This document shows, piece by piece, positions 51,901 to 62,084 of a stretch of 64,000 bases of DNA. The stretch covers positions 1-64,000 of the forward strand of contig NZ_JAUOSB010000005.1 in the NCBI RefSeq assembly GCF_030548295.1, in the 5' to 3' direction. A program made the translations under genes and the position numbers. Position 1 is the first letter of the stretch. Every line of letters begins with the position of its first letter. This DNA comes from Wenyingzhuangia sp. 2_MG-2023 (GTDB lineage Bacteria > Bacteroidota > Bacteroidia > Flavobacteriales > Flavobacteriaceae). Under the pieces are notes generated by a model. The model saw only the letters and a program-made list of their open reading frames with translations, did not search any database and was not told the origin of the DNA.

Positions 51901-53409
51901 TTATTGTATGATTAGTTTTTTACATATTTTCCCTTTTGAATACTCTATTGAAAGTATGTAAATTCCTGAAGGTATATTTTTGTCGAGAACTATTTCTTCT
52001 CTTGAGTTTTGGGTTTTAGAAAACACCAATTCTCCACTAATTGAAAATAATTTTAGATTGATGTTTTCTGGAAGAAACTTATTGGAAAAATCAATATTAA
52101 AGTTCCCGTTTGTAACAGGGTTGGGGATGATTTTAGTTTCTTTTGAATTTAAAATTGATTCATTAGACAAGCCTGTAGATTTATTAAGTGTAAAGTTATA
52201 ATACGTATAAGACGTTGCTGGTAATGTGACATTTACACTACTTGTCTCTGTATTGGTATATGAGTTACTCAAAGCTGTGGATGAGGCAGTCCATTCTTTT
52301 GTAGAATAATTACCTACAATAGTATAATCGTTTAAAAGTTGTAACCTTACTGTATGCTCTGAACTGTTGTTATTAATAACGTGTACATCTAAATTATCAC
52401 CATCTTTAAAAGCAATCAACTTTATGTTCTCATTATTAGAGTTTGAAACTATATAATTCCCCTTTGTATTATTTACTACATTTTGAAAACCACTGTATTT
52501 TATAGGTAATTTACTTCCGTTTGCATAAACAAATCGTTTACATACTTGATAAAAAATAACAGCTTCAGCTCCTCCTCTAATAGGGGCAAAAATATTATCT
52601 AAACCCGCAATTAAAAGATTTATATTATCTCCATTAGAATATCTGGTAGCTTCTGTATACCAAACAGGATTTTCCGATTTTTCTACCAAAGTAGCCCATG
52701 TACTATCCCAATCAGCTTCATTAATAGTGTTATCATCATAAAAATGAGAACCCATAATTACAATTCTATCTTCAATGTCATCCACAATAGATATTGCTGC
52801 TGACAATGCATAGCTTTCACCTCCAATAATTTCAGTATCACCCAATTTAGTCATTTGGTTTATGATTTTAGTATAATCTGAATCATCTCCTGGATCTTCA
52901 TTATAGGGGCCTAAATAGTCTATTGTAATTCCTGCATCTGTCATTCTTTGCATAAAACTATCTAAATAAGCAGAATATGCAGTTAAGTTTAATTTATATA
53001 CATTATAATCACAACATCCCGTCCATCCAGAAGGAAATTTAGAAGCTCCATGATGATTGACACCATACCCATCTCCGTTAGCAATACTAGCAAACACTTT
53101 AACGTTTGGATTTACAGCTTTAATGGAGTTAACCACATCAATCACGTTATCATAGATACCATCTGAAATATCTTGCAAAGCAAATATGGGTACTCTTATT
53201 ATTTTCAAGTCCATATCTTTAAACAACTTTTGAGAAACACTATGTATGTTTCCTTCAGCCCAAGCTTTAATAGTAAGTTTATTATCTCCTCCAAAAACAA
53301 CCTCTTGCTTTATATCTTCTGGATTTATAGTAATTATGTCAGATTGAGAATAACTCCAAAAAGAGATTAAACACATTACTTTTAGTATATTTTTTTTTAT
53401 TCTAGTCAT
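51901..53409 (-). CDS. T9SS GH30-like (clan GH-A) glycoside hydrolase
   Basis: 502 aa with signal peptide ending near SYSQ (22). Clan GH-A barrel: KIIRVPIFALQD (69-80), VKVFASIANGDGYG (103-116), IDYLGPYNEDPGD with acid/base Glu171, RIVIMGSHFYDD (215-226), PVWYTEATRY with nucleophile Glu253, and GAEAVIFYQVC. The pair is 82 residues apart, normal for this clan. Residues about 320-410 form the side beta-sandwich typical of GH30 (LDVHVINNNSSEHTVRL). A T9SS tail follows (IIPNPVTNGNFNIDFS, SGIYILSIEYS). GH30 covers beta-xylosidase, glucosidase, fucosidase and galactanase activities. The NE and TE motifs are secure; GH30 itself is likely but other GH-A families remain possible. Confidence 0.78.
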   Translation of the reverse strand: MTRIKKNILKVMCLISFWSYSQSDIITINPEDIKQEVVFGGDNKLTIKAWAEGNIHSVSQKLFKDMDLKIIRVPIFALQDISDGIYDNVIDVVNSIKAVNPNVKVFASIANGDGYGVNHHGASKFPSGWTGCCDYNVYKLNLTAYSAYLDSFMQRMTDAGITIDYLGPYNEDPGDDSDYTKIINQMTKLGDTEIIGGESYALSAAISIVDDIEDRIVIMGSHFYDDNTINEADWDSTWATLVEKSENPVWYTEATRYSNGDNINLLIAGLDNIFAPIRGGAEAVIFYQVCKRFVYANGSKLPIKYSGFQNVVNNTKGNYIVSNSNNENIKLIAFKDGDNLDVHVINNNSSEHTVRLQLLNDYTIVGNYSTKEWTASSTALSNSYTNTETSSVNVTLPATSYTYYNFTLNKSTGLSNESILNSKETKIIPNPVTNGNFNIDFSNKFLPENINLKLFSISGELVFSKTQNSREEIVLDKNIPSGIYILSIEYSKGKICKKLIIQ

Positions 53410-53437
53410 TGTGATTAAATCAGTAGTATTTATATAT

Positions 53438-53470
53438 CCTCATAATTTGATTAAGCTTCAAAATATGAGG
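53438..53470. repeat. Imperfect inverted repeat between the LamG and GH30-like genes
   Basis: CCTCATAATTTG (53438-53449) and CAAAATATGAGG (53459-53470) are inverted repeats with one mismatch in 12 and a 9-nt spacer. The position, between the start of one gene and the stop of the next, fits an operator or an intercistronic hairpin. Confidence 0.5.
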
Positions 53471-53495
53471 AAAAAATTATTAGGGTCATCAACTT

Positions 53496-54446
53496 TTATA
53501 GCTTGATAGATTTTGTGGTTTTTATATCCTTTCCTTTACTATTTTTAAAAGTTATAAAATAAATACCTTGTGAAAAACTATGCATATCTACATACGTTGT
53601 AACTTTATGAGAAGCCACTAAAGTACCAACGCTATTATAAACATCAACACTTTCTACATCTTTGCCTGTAAAGAATAATTTATCTACAACAGGATTAGGA
53701 TAAGTGCTAAATGTAGTTGGTGTTATATTGTTAGTGCTTAAAGTTGTTGTATAAACACTAACAATCTGTGTACTTGTTAATGCAGTGTCATATATACGTA
53801 ACTCATCCATGGCTCCTTCAAAGTTTCTATTAGGAGTTACACCATTATAATCATTTCCAACTCTTAAAGGAGCCGAAGTTGTATTTAAAGCTGTTGCAGA
53901 CCAATCTACTGATTTTTCAAAAACACCATCAACATACATTGTTGCAGTACCACTGGTATTATCATAAACTGCAGCAAGATGATGCCAAGTACCGTCATTT
54001 AATATTGTAGTACCTGAAAACCCTCTACCATGCACCTCTAGCCTGGGCGTATTATTTTTATAGAATCCTCCAAAAGTCCATCTTGCTGCTGTTGCTGAAC
54101 TACCTAAACCTGCAACAACTTGAGTAGCTTCGGCTGAAGTTTTAATCCAAACTGTCATTGTTCTAGACTGGTTTCCTGAGATAGAAAAGTTACTTGTTGT
54201 TTCTAAATAATCTGCTGTATCAAATCCAGAAACAGCACCATTTGTTGTTCCATCAAATCCTTCTTCATATGTAAGCGTAGCTGAGAAACCTATTTTCTGT
54301 ACTAAATTCCAATTGGTGGTTTCATCATTTAGATTGTTGTCAAATTTATAATATGCAATTGGTGTTTGTGCATTTGCAGAATGTCCTGTTAGTGACAACA
54401 CCGTTACAAATGATACAATCCTCATTAAAGTAGTCTTTTTTTTCAT
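53496..54446 (-). CDS. T9SS LamG-domain surface protein, probable glycan-binding protein
   Basis: 316 aa with signal peptide ending near ANAQ (27). Residues about 28-235 form one LamG/concanavalin-like jelly roll (AYYKFDNNLNDETTNW, TMTVWIKTSAEATQV, GTWHHLAAVYDNTSGTA, GAMDELRIYDTALTS). A T9SS tail follows (STYPNPVVDKLFFTG, SQGIYFITFKNS). No catalytic motif. A single LamG on the surface next to susCD most likely captures glycan, parallel to the WGV/DFNANG protein of PUL-A. It lies 86 bp upstream of the GH30-like gene. Confidence 0.85.
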   Translation of the reverse strand: MKKKTTLMRIVSFVTVLSLTGHSANAQTPIAYYKFDNNLNDETTNWNLVQKIGFSATLTYEEGFDGTTNGAVSGFDTADYLETTSNFSISGNQSRTMTVWIKTSAEATQVVAGLGSSATAARWTFGGFYKNNTPRLEVHGRGFSGTTILNDGTWHHLAAVYDNTSGTATMYVDGVFEKSVDWSATALNTTSAPLRVGNDYNGVTPNRNFEGAMDELRIYDTALTSTQIVSVYTTTLSTNNITPTTFSTYPNPVVDKLFFTGKDVESVDVYNSVGTLVASHKVTTYVDMHSFSQGIYFITFKNSKGKDIKTTKSIKL

Positions 54447-54597
54447 ATTTACACATTTTAAAGTTAATATTACTGTTAATATGAAATCTAAATTATAGTA
54501 AAGAATGGTCTCAGTAGGTGTATTACTGTAGCATACTATGGTTTAAAATGTTGCGTATCTTCTTTTTTATTTAAAAATCAACTTTAATAAATTATTT

Positions 54598-56094
54598 TTA
54601 ATCTAAAAATTCATCAGTTCTAAAAGGTCTTGTTGGCAAACCTTCTTTATTAGCCAAATTCACTATTGGTTTTGCCGAAAATGCATACCTTACCTGTGTT
54701 GGGTTACGAACACCTTCTGCTTTTAAAATAACTTTACGTCCTTTTATTCTAGCCTCTGCTTTATGCCATTTTTTGTCATTACCATAAATCCAAAAACCTT
54801 TTGGAGAAGCTCCATTATTTGTTTTTAATCCTTTAGAATTCTTAAAAAACACTACAATTTCATTATTTTTAATAATGTGCTTTTTAAAAATAGGTCCTTC
54901 TACCAATCCTTCTTTATCCAATGTTATTTTCTCTGCTAACAATGCTACCCTTTTTCCTACAGGAAGTTTGTCTTTAGGATGTATCTGAAGTTTTTCTCCT
55001 AAATCAATAGTAGTCACAACATGGGTATTTTTCATGTTTTCAAAAGAATATTGAGATTCACGCATCCAAGCCCATGAATCTTCAGTAGGGCTTTCAGCAT
55101 AGTTCAACTTATTTTTATTTTTTCCACCAGCATAACCTGGTAACGCAATAACAATAGCTGTAAATTCTTTTTGATTCCATTGTTTTCTTAAATACTCAAT
55201 CCATAAAGGAAACGACTCACCATATTGCAACATATCTTTTTTGGTTTTGGTATTTGACTCACCTTGATACCAAACCATACCTCGGCATGAAAATGTTTCT
55301 AAAGGATGCATCATTGCATTGTAAATAATATTTGGTTGAGTGCGTAAAAAAATATCATCATTTCTTACTCTTGTTTTTTTAGAGCTTACAATGGTTTTGA
55401 TTCTCTTGATTTTATCTTCATCGTGTTTAAAAGTATCCATGATAGATTTAAAATGTGGTAACTCTTCTGTTAACTCTATAGGCATCCATCCTTCTAATGA
55501 TGAACTTCCCCAAGCTGTTAAAACAATTCCTACTGGAACATCAGCATACTTTTGTAGAAAATAAGCAAAAGTAAATGCTACTGCGCTAGAAGGATTTTCT
55601 AGAGACCAAGAACCTTCTTTGATATTGTTTTGTTTCTCAAAAGCAACAGTTTTAGGAACTTCAAAAGTGCGTAATTTTTTTGATTGTTGAGCTAGTTGAT
55701 GTATTTCTGGAATATTTTTATGGGGCCACACCATGTTAGATTGCCCTGCACAAATCCACACTTCTCCAACCATTACATCTTTAAAAATAATAGATTCATT
55801 ATTCGTTTTCACACTAAACTCATAAGGTCCTCCAGCTTTAAACTTTGGTAAAACAGCTTTCCAACTACCCGTTGCATCTGCCTTAACCTGAATAGACTTA
55901 TTTTTTAAACTAACCGACACTAAACTATTTGGCAAAGAAGTACCCCAGATATTGATAGGAATATTCCTTTGTAAAACCATGTGTTCTTTAAACAAAGGTC
56001 CTAATTCTAAATGATTAGCAAATGATGAAAAAGATGCCAACACTATAAATAATGAAAATAAAACAAAACTTTTTTTCTTACTTTTTTGAAACAT
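54598..56094 (-). CDS. GQSNM-type acetylesterase (SASA/CE20-like)
   Basis: 498 aa with signal peptide ending near SSFAN (27). Starts with the jelly-roll region typical of the family (LGPLFKEHMVLQRNIPINIW, 31-50), then EVWICAGQSNM with nucleophile Ser119 and VLTAWGSSSLEGW (oxyanion Gly). A CRGMVWYQGESNT block follows, and DKLPVGKRVALLAEK near 385. Named for sialate O-acetylesterase, the family in marine PULs removes acetyl from algal glycans. It is 151 bp before the LamG gene and about 220 bp after the DUF1735 lipoprotein gene, from which a terminator separates it. Confidence 0.9.
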   Translation of the reverse strand: MFQKSKKKSFVLFSLFIVLASFSSFANHLELGPLFKEHMVLQRNIPINIWGTSLPNSLVSVSLKNKSIQVKADATGSWKAVLPKFKAGGPYEFSVKTNNESIIFKDVMVGEVWICAGQSNMVWPHKNIPEIHQLAQQSKKLRTFEVPKTVAFEKQNNIKEGSWSLENPSSAVAFTFAYFLQKYADVPVGIVLTAWGSSSLEGWMPIELTEELPHFKSIMDTFKHDEDKIKRIKTIVSSKKTRVRNDDIFLRTQPNIIYNAMMHPLETFSCRGMVWYQGESNTKTKKDMLQYGESFPLWIEYLRKQWNQKEFTAIVIALPGYAGGKNKNKLNYAESPTEDSWAWMRESQYSFENMKNTHVVTTIDLGEKLQIHPKDKLPVGKRVALLAEKITLDKEGLVEGPIFKKHIIKNNEIVVFFKNSKGLKTNNGASPKGFWIYGNDKKWHKAEARIKGRKVILKAEGVRNPTQVRYAFSAKPIVNLANKEGLPTRPFRTDEFLD

Positions 56095-56254
56095 TTTATA
56101 TGGTTATTATTGTTTATAAAAAAACTAAAGTACATTTTTTGAATGCTTCATCTTGTTTTAAAAATATCATAAAGAGGTCTTTTTTGTTGCACTTAAGGCG
56201 TTATTTATAAACAAGATTAGAATACGGTAGATATCCTACAAATAGTTTATAAAT

Positions 56255-56288
56255 AAAAAAGTCGCCTAAATATTTAGGCGACTTTTTT
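56255..56288 (-). terminator. Terminator after the SusCD/DUF1735 block
   Basis: Perfect 34-bp palindrome (AAAAAAGTCGCCTAAAT and its complement), 27 bp past the stop at 56315. It separates the transport block from the enzyme block of PUL-B. Confidence 0.93.
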
Positions 56289-56314
56289 AAAAAATTAATT
56301 TCTAATTTAAACTT

Positions 56315-57214
56315 TTACCATTCTTCAAACCTTAAATCAAATTCAACTGCTTGACGTAATACCAAAGTATCTTCAACTTCATAATTTTTTCCTCCATTGG
56401 TGTAAGAATAATTTAAAGAGATAGATCTATCTTCATTAACAACACCAGAACCAACTAAATTAGTAACTCCAGCAGATGGGCTATCAATTGCTACTGTATT
56501 ATCGGACTCATCAATGTTAATTACAAAGTTTTGATTAGTTAATGTACCCACTCCTGGAGTACGTACAGAATTTCTATCCACAGTAGTTAATTTCCAAGTT
56601 TGATTATTGATTAACTCCGTATCATCATAAACAACTTCTTCTACAACACCTCCAGAACCATCTAGTTCTTTTTGAGTTCCTTTATGATAATATACTCCTG
56701 AATATTGACTAATGTATTTTACAACTAAAACAGTGTGATCTTTAGTATCTAAAATAGAATCTAATGATGAGTCTGTTAGTTTAATTGGTAATGCATATGT
56801 ATTTTGAGTTGCTAAGGGATCATTTGTAAACAAATCTCTATTTAAAGTTACTGTAACATCTCCAATAAACTCTCCTTTAGAAATAACCATCTGAGAATCA
56901 TCACTTAACTCATAATAAGAATCTGGTAATAATGTAAACCCACTAGCACCATCAACTGTAGTTAACAAATTCTCGTCAATTTCAAAATTCACGTATTCAT
57001 CTTTAGAGTTTTCTCTTTTTCCTCCTAAAGATACCCCAACCTTGAACTCCATCTCGTCATAAGAAACAATTGTTCTTAGAGGTTTTTGAGTAGCAAAATA
57101 CGTAGTTGTATAGTCAAAATCCGTTGCAAAATCCTCATATGGTTCACAAGAGGCAAACAAAAGCCCTAACGAAAGTAGTGCTAAACTTATTTTTTTTAAT
57201 TTTATCTGTATCAT
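56315..57214 (-). CDS. DUF1735/DUF4361-type surface glycan-binding lipoprotein
   Basis: 299 aa with lipobox FASC (Cys23). Residues about 40-165 match the DUF1735 Ig-like domain (YELSDDSQMVISKGEFIGDVTV is characteristic in spacing), and 170-299 the C-terminal DUF4361-like sandwich (YISQYSGVYYHKGTQ). Such proteins replace SusE/F as glycan binders next to SusCD. The gene follows susD by 23 bp, and ends at a strong terminator. Confidence 0.85.
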   Translation of the reverse strand: MIQIKLKKISLALLSLGLLFASCEPYEDFATDFDYTTTYFATQKPLRTIVSYDEMEFKVGVSLGGKRENSKDEYVNFEIDENLLTTVDGASGFTLLPDSYYELSDDSQMVISKGEFIGDVTVTLNRDLFTNDPLATQNTYALPIKLTDSSLDSILDTKDHTVLVVKYISQYSGVYYHKGTQKELDGSGGVVEEVVYDDTELINNQTWKLTTVDRNSVRTPGVGTLTNQNFVINIDESDNTVAIDSPSAGVTNLVGSGVVNEDRSISLNYSYTNGGKNYEVEDTLVLRQAVEFDLRFEEW

Positions 57215-57237
57215 CTTCTTTTATGTTTTTAATAATA

Positions 57238-58992
57238 TTACCAACCTAAGTTGTTGATTAAATTAGGGCTTTTAGACAATTCATCATAAGGTAATGGAGC
57301 ATAATAATACCTTACTCCATTGAATCTTCTTTCTTCTACATCTTCTTCTTCATAATTAAAAGTTCCATCTGTATTTTGAGTAATTTTAATTCCTTTTACC
57401 GTTTCATTTAAAGGCAATAAACATCGTCTTAAATCAAAATATCTATGATTTTCAAATGCCAATTCTAATCTTCGTTCAAGCTGTATTAATTTTCTAAACT
57501 CATCTTTTCCTAAAGCAGCAATTTCATCAACATAAGTATTATCTGTTATTCCTGCTTTTGTTCTGATAGATTTAATAATGTCTACAGAAGATTGTGTTAC
57601 ATTGCCACCTATACTTATAGGTCCATAAGCTTCATTTGCTGCCTCGGCAAGATTTAAAAACAATTCTGTTCTTCTAAAGTAAGGATTGTAATGACGCTGA
57701 TTACTTGAATTATCTACACTAATAATACCAGGAGCTAAAGACAACCATTTTCTTACATAATATCCTGTACGAGTATTTCCAGAATATTTTTCTTTAGAAT
57801 CTATTCCACCTACATACGTTTCTAAATATCTATTGTTAAAATCACTTCCATTGTACAATACATTTACATACAATCTAGGATCTCTATTATCATATGGATT
57901 ATCCGCATCATACCCTGAACGAGAATCGTCTATAGGATAACCTGTCTTCGTATAAAATGCATTTACTAAGTTTTGAGAAGGTCCTGTTCTTGCTCCACCA
58001 CGTTCTGCAATAGGATAGTTTGAGTTTTCTAAAGCTGAACTTGTGAAAAAACTTCTCCAAATAAACTCTGCTGGTGTGTTGTTGGAATCAAAATCAGAAG
58101 TTTTTAAACTTGTAAATGTCCCTATTTCATTAATCGCCTCTTGTGCATCATCTGCAGCAATTTTCCATTTGTTAATATAAGCTGTTTCATCCACAACGTT
58201 AAATTGCCCCATCCCTACTAGCTTCACAATATTATCTGGTTGATATGCTGGACTTGCTGCGTATAAAGATACTCTTGACTTTAACGCCAAAGAAACTTGT
58301 TGATCTGCACGTCCTAAATTATTGATTCCAGTAACAGGATCGTTACCTGTATATTTGCTTGGCAAATACAACATAGCAGAATCAATATCTTTTTTAATTT
58401 GAATTACACATGCTTCATATGTATTCCTTTTTACAGCTTCTAAATCCGTAGATTCTTCTTTAGTTGCAGATCTTAAAACAATTGGGTACCCTAAGGCTTC
58501 TCCTTCAGCTGTTTTACCACCATAAGCTTGTAACAATTGAAAACTCCACCATGCTCTTAAATAAAATGCTTCTCCTTTTAGGTTATCTCTCTTGGCTTTG
58601 TCTGCTGCTTCAGAAGAAATATCATAATTGATATTGTCTCCTAAACCATTTTCCATAAATAAATGAACGTTTCTTATTTGATTATAAGCATTGTCCCATT
58701 GTCCTATCACATTACTACTTGGTGTCAATCCTCCTGTTCCTAAGCGGTAAACCCCAGATTCGTTGTTTGTTACTGCATTGTCTGTTGCTGCATCTAAAAA
58801 ATCACCTCCGTAACCATCAACAATTGTGTTTGGTAAATTTCCGTAGGCATTTAAAAGCAATCCTTCTACATAATCAGGCTGACTAAAAACCCAATCTTCA
58901 CTATAGGTATTGTCTATTTCTGGATCAAATGAACATGCAACTTGTAATGTTGCTAATGCAATCAATGTATATTTTATAAAATTATTTTTCAT
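57238..58992 (-). CDS. SusD/RagB-type lipoprotein (first PUL-B pair)
   Basis: 584 aa with lipobox (VACS, Cys20) followed by FDPEIDNTYSEDWVF. Helices KGEAFYLRAWWSFQLLQAYG (about 138-157), then FLNLAEAANEAYG and RKLIQLERRLELAFENHRY, as in SusD. It pairs with the SusC gene 12 bp upstream. Substrate inferred to be the same or a related algal glycan. Confidence 0.94.
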   Translation of the reverse strand: MKNNFIKYTLIALATLQVACSFDPEIDNTYSEDWVFSQPDYVEGLLLNAYGNLPNTIVDGYGGDFLDAATDNAVTNNESGVYRLGTGGLTPSSNVIGQWDNAYNQIRNVHLFMENGLGDNINYDISSEAADKAKRDNLKGEAFYLRAWWSFQLLQAYGGKTAEGEALGYPIVLRSATKEESTDLEAVKRNTYEACVIQIKKDIDSAMLYLPSKYTGNDPVTGINNLGRADQQVSLALKSRVSLYAASPAYQPDNIVKLVGMGQFNVVDETAYINKWKIAADDAQEAINEIGTFTSLKTSDFDSNNTPAEFIWRSFFTSSALENSNYPIAERGGARTGPSQNLVNAFYTKTGYPIDDSRSGYDADNPYDNRDPRLYVNVLYNGSDFNNRYLETYVGGIDSKEKYSGNTRTGYYVRKWLSLAPGIISVDNSSNQRHYNPYFRRTELFLNLAEAANEAYGPISIGGNVTQSSVDIIKSIRTKAGITDNTYVDEIAALGKDEFRKLIQLERRLELAFENHRYFDLRRCLLPLNETVKGIKITQNTDGTFNYEEEDVEERRFNGVRYYYAPLPYDELSKSPNLINNLGW

Positions 58993-59004
58993 CTTTTTTA
59001 TTTT

Positions 59005-62000
59005 TTAAAATGATAAGCTAACTCCTCCTGTAACAGTTCTAAACAAAGGGTAGTTAGAAACCCCTGAATTTGGCACCTCTGGGTCTAAATCTTTTACATC
59101 AGACAATACAAATAAATTAGTACCTCTTACGTAAAATTTCATTTTTTTAACCAACCAAGTATCCTTAGAAACAGCATAACTCAACTCTACATTTTTTAAC
59201 CTAAAGAAAGATGCATTCTCCATCCAAAAAGTAGAAGTTACGTTGTCGTTTATAGGTGTTAATGTGGTTAATATTGGTTCTGTTCCGTTCGGATTGTTTA
59301 CCGGATGAAACCTATCTGATGCTAATGTAGAATACTTTCCTTCTCCGCTATTTCTGTAATATGCATTGTTTTTAATCATATCTACACCTGTTTGTACAAC
59401 TCCCAAAGCAGAAAGTCCAAAACCTTTATATTTTGCATCTAGACTAATTCCAAAATTAGATCTTGGAAAACTATTACCAATCACTTTTCTATCTCTTTCA
59501 TCAATTACACCATCATCATTTAAGTCTTTGTAAGAAACATTCCCTACTCCATATTGACCTAATGCTTGAAAGGGAGCATTATCTACCTCCTCTTGTGTTT
59601 TAAAAATACCATTAGCCACGTAACCAAAAATAGCATCCGAAGGAGTTCCTATTACATTTAAATTACTATCTATGTTATCAATTACATCTGATTGTTTGAT
59701 TTTATTTTTAGAAATGATAAAGTTACCTCCAACATTTAATTTAAAATCTCCAAAGTTCTTTCTCCAGTTTACACTTCCGTCTATTCCTTGATTTGCAACC
59801 TTACCCATATTTAATGGTTCTTTTGCAATACCTATAGTACCCGTTGTATTAGAAGTAGGATTGTCATAAATAACATCATCTCTTAATTCATGAAAGTAAT
59901 TGAATTCAAATTGTAAAGACTTGTTGAAAGCCAAACCTTCTACACCTACATTAAATTCATTGGATCTTTCCCAAGCTAAATCTGGATTCCCAAAATTGTT
60001 AAAACTAATTCGACCAGCTGAAGACGTATTTCTTTCTCCAAAATTCACGTTTCCTGCAGAACTATATCTTGTTTCAAATAAGTAAAAACTAGTACTTGCA
60101 TCATACCCTATAACACCATAACTAGATTTTAACTTTAAATAATCAAAAGCATTTCCTTTAAAAAAGTCTTCTTCGCTAATTACCCATGCTGCACCAACTG
60201 CCTGAGATAAAAAAGATCTATTTCCTTTTGCAAATTTGTTACTAGTCATTAACGCGTGAGTTAAATCAAAAAATAGTTTGTTTTTATATGCATAGTTGAT
60301 CTTAAACACTGTATTTCCATTCTTAATATGCTGACGTCTAGAATTATCTTGATTTAAATAATAAAAATGAGAAAGATCTAGTGTTAACATATCGTCACCC
60401 TCAATGCTTGTTTGATATTCTACATTAGTAGTTGAACCTAAAGATCTTGTAGAAGCACTTCCCATTTCTTTTACTTGAGCCGTAATACTTCTGTTGTTTA
60501 ACTTGGTGTAAGTAGCTTCTCCTGTATCCTCATCTTTTTCAACCACATAGCGAATTGGGTTGTTTTTTTGCTCAGTAGCATAATAATCATAACTATCAAA
60601 GTTCAGTTTTGTGCTTGCAGACAATCCTTTAATTGTTTTGTTTAAATCCCAGTCTAAACCAAAATCTGTTTGACCATGAAAAAAGATGTATTTTTGATTT
60701 CCTCCATAAAGCATATCTCCATACAAACTTGTTCTGTTTTGAAAAGAACCTCCTAAGGGCGGAATTATTTCTTCTCCTAAAGATGCTGCTTCACCAATAA
60801 AATTTGGATCTTGAATTACCAACGGAAATTCATTAGGTCTTTCTGAATTTACACGTCCAAAAACCTGATCTTGACCTAATTTACCCCATTGTCTAGATTC
60901 AATAATTCCATTTCCTTGGATATATGCTTTTAAATTGTTTGTCAAATCAAAAGCTAAATTTCCTCGTATATTAATTCTATCTTGTGAAACATCTTCTCCT
61001 ATTTTTTCCAATCCACCATTTCCGATATATCCTAAATACACTCCATATTGAGACTTATCTGTACCTCCAGAATATTCAAAATTCATTTTTCTAAAAGCAG
61101 TACTTTCTTTTAAAAAGTACGAATTATGATCAATGTTTGGATAAAATAAATCATTTTCTCCTGTACTATTTCTATAACCTTCAATATCTGCTGCAGAATA
61201 CAGTGGAGAAAAACCATCGTTTTCTCTAGCTTCATTATACAAAGTAGCATAATCAGCGCTATTTAAATACGTTGCCATTCGAGTATTCATATTCGCTCCA
61301 TACTCTACAGAACCTTTTATTACTTGCGTATTTTTACGTCCTTTTTTAGTTGTAACTAATATCACTCCGTTGGCAGCTCTAGAACCGTACAATATTTTTG
61401 CAGAAGCATCTTTTAATACCTCTACACTTTCTATTTCCTCAGCATTTAAAAAATCGATAGGTCTTTCTAAACCATCTACAATAAAAAGTGCAGTGTTAGC
61501 ACTCTCACGTCCTAAACCACGTACATAAATAGCGGGATGATTATTTCCTAATCCGTTTGTTGTCATACGAGCAGTAACCCCTGCCAATCTTCCTTGTAAG
61601 GCATTGTGAAACACAATATCTGGTTGCGACTCCAACTCCTCTCCCGAAACTTTACTAACAGCTCCTGTCAAGGCTCTTTGCGTTGTTTTTAAATTTCCAG
61701 GAAGAATAATTTCATTCTCTCTATCGTCAAATAAAGAAGCAGATTCTAAGACAATCTTTTCTCCTATTACTTCTTTATTCAGTTGAATTACTTTACTCTT
61801 ATATCCGTTAGCACTGATTAATAATATGTTATTTAAAAGTGCATCTAAAGTAAAACTTCCATTTGAATTAGAATTGGTTTCCACCAAACCATCACCCAAT
61901 ACTATTAAAGCATTAGGAATTGGATTGTCATTTTCATCTACTAAAGTTGTTTTTATCTTTATACTCTCTTTTTCTTGACCATAAAGGAAATTCTGAAAGC

Positions 62001-62055
62001 TAATCGCTATCAAAACAAAAAGAGTTGACAAGAAATTAATTTTATATTTTTTCAT
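59005..62055 (-). CDS. SusC/RagA-type TonB-dependent transporter (first PUL-B pair)
   Basis: 1016 aa from the ATG at 62055 (MKKYKINFLSTLFV), which gives the signal peptide; the frame stays open to 62091 but that start would overlap the upstream susD stop. The N-terminal regulatory-like domain (IKTTLVDENDNPIPNALIVL) is degenerate at the usual V-x-G-x-V-x-D start. Plug motifs are intact: ALTGAVSKVSGEEL, LFIVDGLERP, IESVEVLKDASAKILYGSRA and NGVILVTTKKG. The barrel ends with GGVSLSF. Start to the previous susD stop is 29 bp. Confidence 0.94.
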   Translation of the reverse strand: MKKYKINFLSTLFVLIAISFQNFLYGQEKESIKIKTTLVDENDNPIPNALIVLGDGLVETNSNSNGSFTLDALLNNILLISANGYKSKVIQLNKEVIGEKIVLESASLFDDRENEIILPGNLKTTQRALTGAVSKVSGEELESQPDIVFHNALQGRLAGVTARMTTNGLGNNHPAIYVRGLGRESANTALFIVDGLERPIDFLNAEEIESVEVLKDASAKILYGSRAANGVILVTTKKGRKNTQVIKGSVEYGANMNTRMATYLNSADYATLYNEARENDGFSPLYSAADIEGYRNSTGENDLFYPNIDHNSYFLKESTAFRKMNFEYSGGTDKSQYGVYLGYIGNGGLEKIGEDVSQDRINIRGNLAFDLTNNLKAYIQGNGIIESRQWGKLGQDQVFGRVNSERPNEFPLVIQDPNFIGEAASLGEEIIPPLGGSFQNRTSLYGDMLYGGNQKYIFFHGQTDFGLDWDLNKTIKGLSASTKLNFDSYDYYATEQKNNPIRYVVEKDEDTGEATYTKLNNRSITAQVKEMGSASTRSLGSTTNVEYQTSIEGDDMLTLDLSHFYYLNQDNSRRQHIKNGNTVFKINYAYKNKLFFDLTHALMTSNKFAKGNRSFLSQAVGAAWVISEEDFFKGNAFDYLKLKSSYGVIGYDASTSFYLFETRYSSAGNVNFGERNTSSAGRISFNNFGNPDLAWERSNEFNVGVEGLAFNKSLQFEFNYFHELRDDVIYDNPTSNTTGTIGIAKEPLNMGKVANQGIDGSVNWRKNFGDFKLNVGGNFIISKNKIKQSDVIDNIDSNLNVIGTPSDAIFGYVANGIFKTQEEVDNAPFQALGQYGVGNVSYKDLNDDGVIDERDRKVIGNSFPRSNFGISLDAKYKGFGLSALGVVQTGVDMIKNNAYYRNSGEGKYSTLASDRFHPVNNPNGTEPILTTLTPINDNVTSTFWMENASFFRLKNVELSYAVSKDTWLVKKMKFYVRGTNLFVLSDVKDLDPEVPNSGVSNYPLFRTVTGGVSLSF

Positions 62056-62084
62056 AATTTTAGTTTCAATTAAGCTTTTTACAA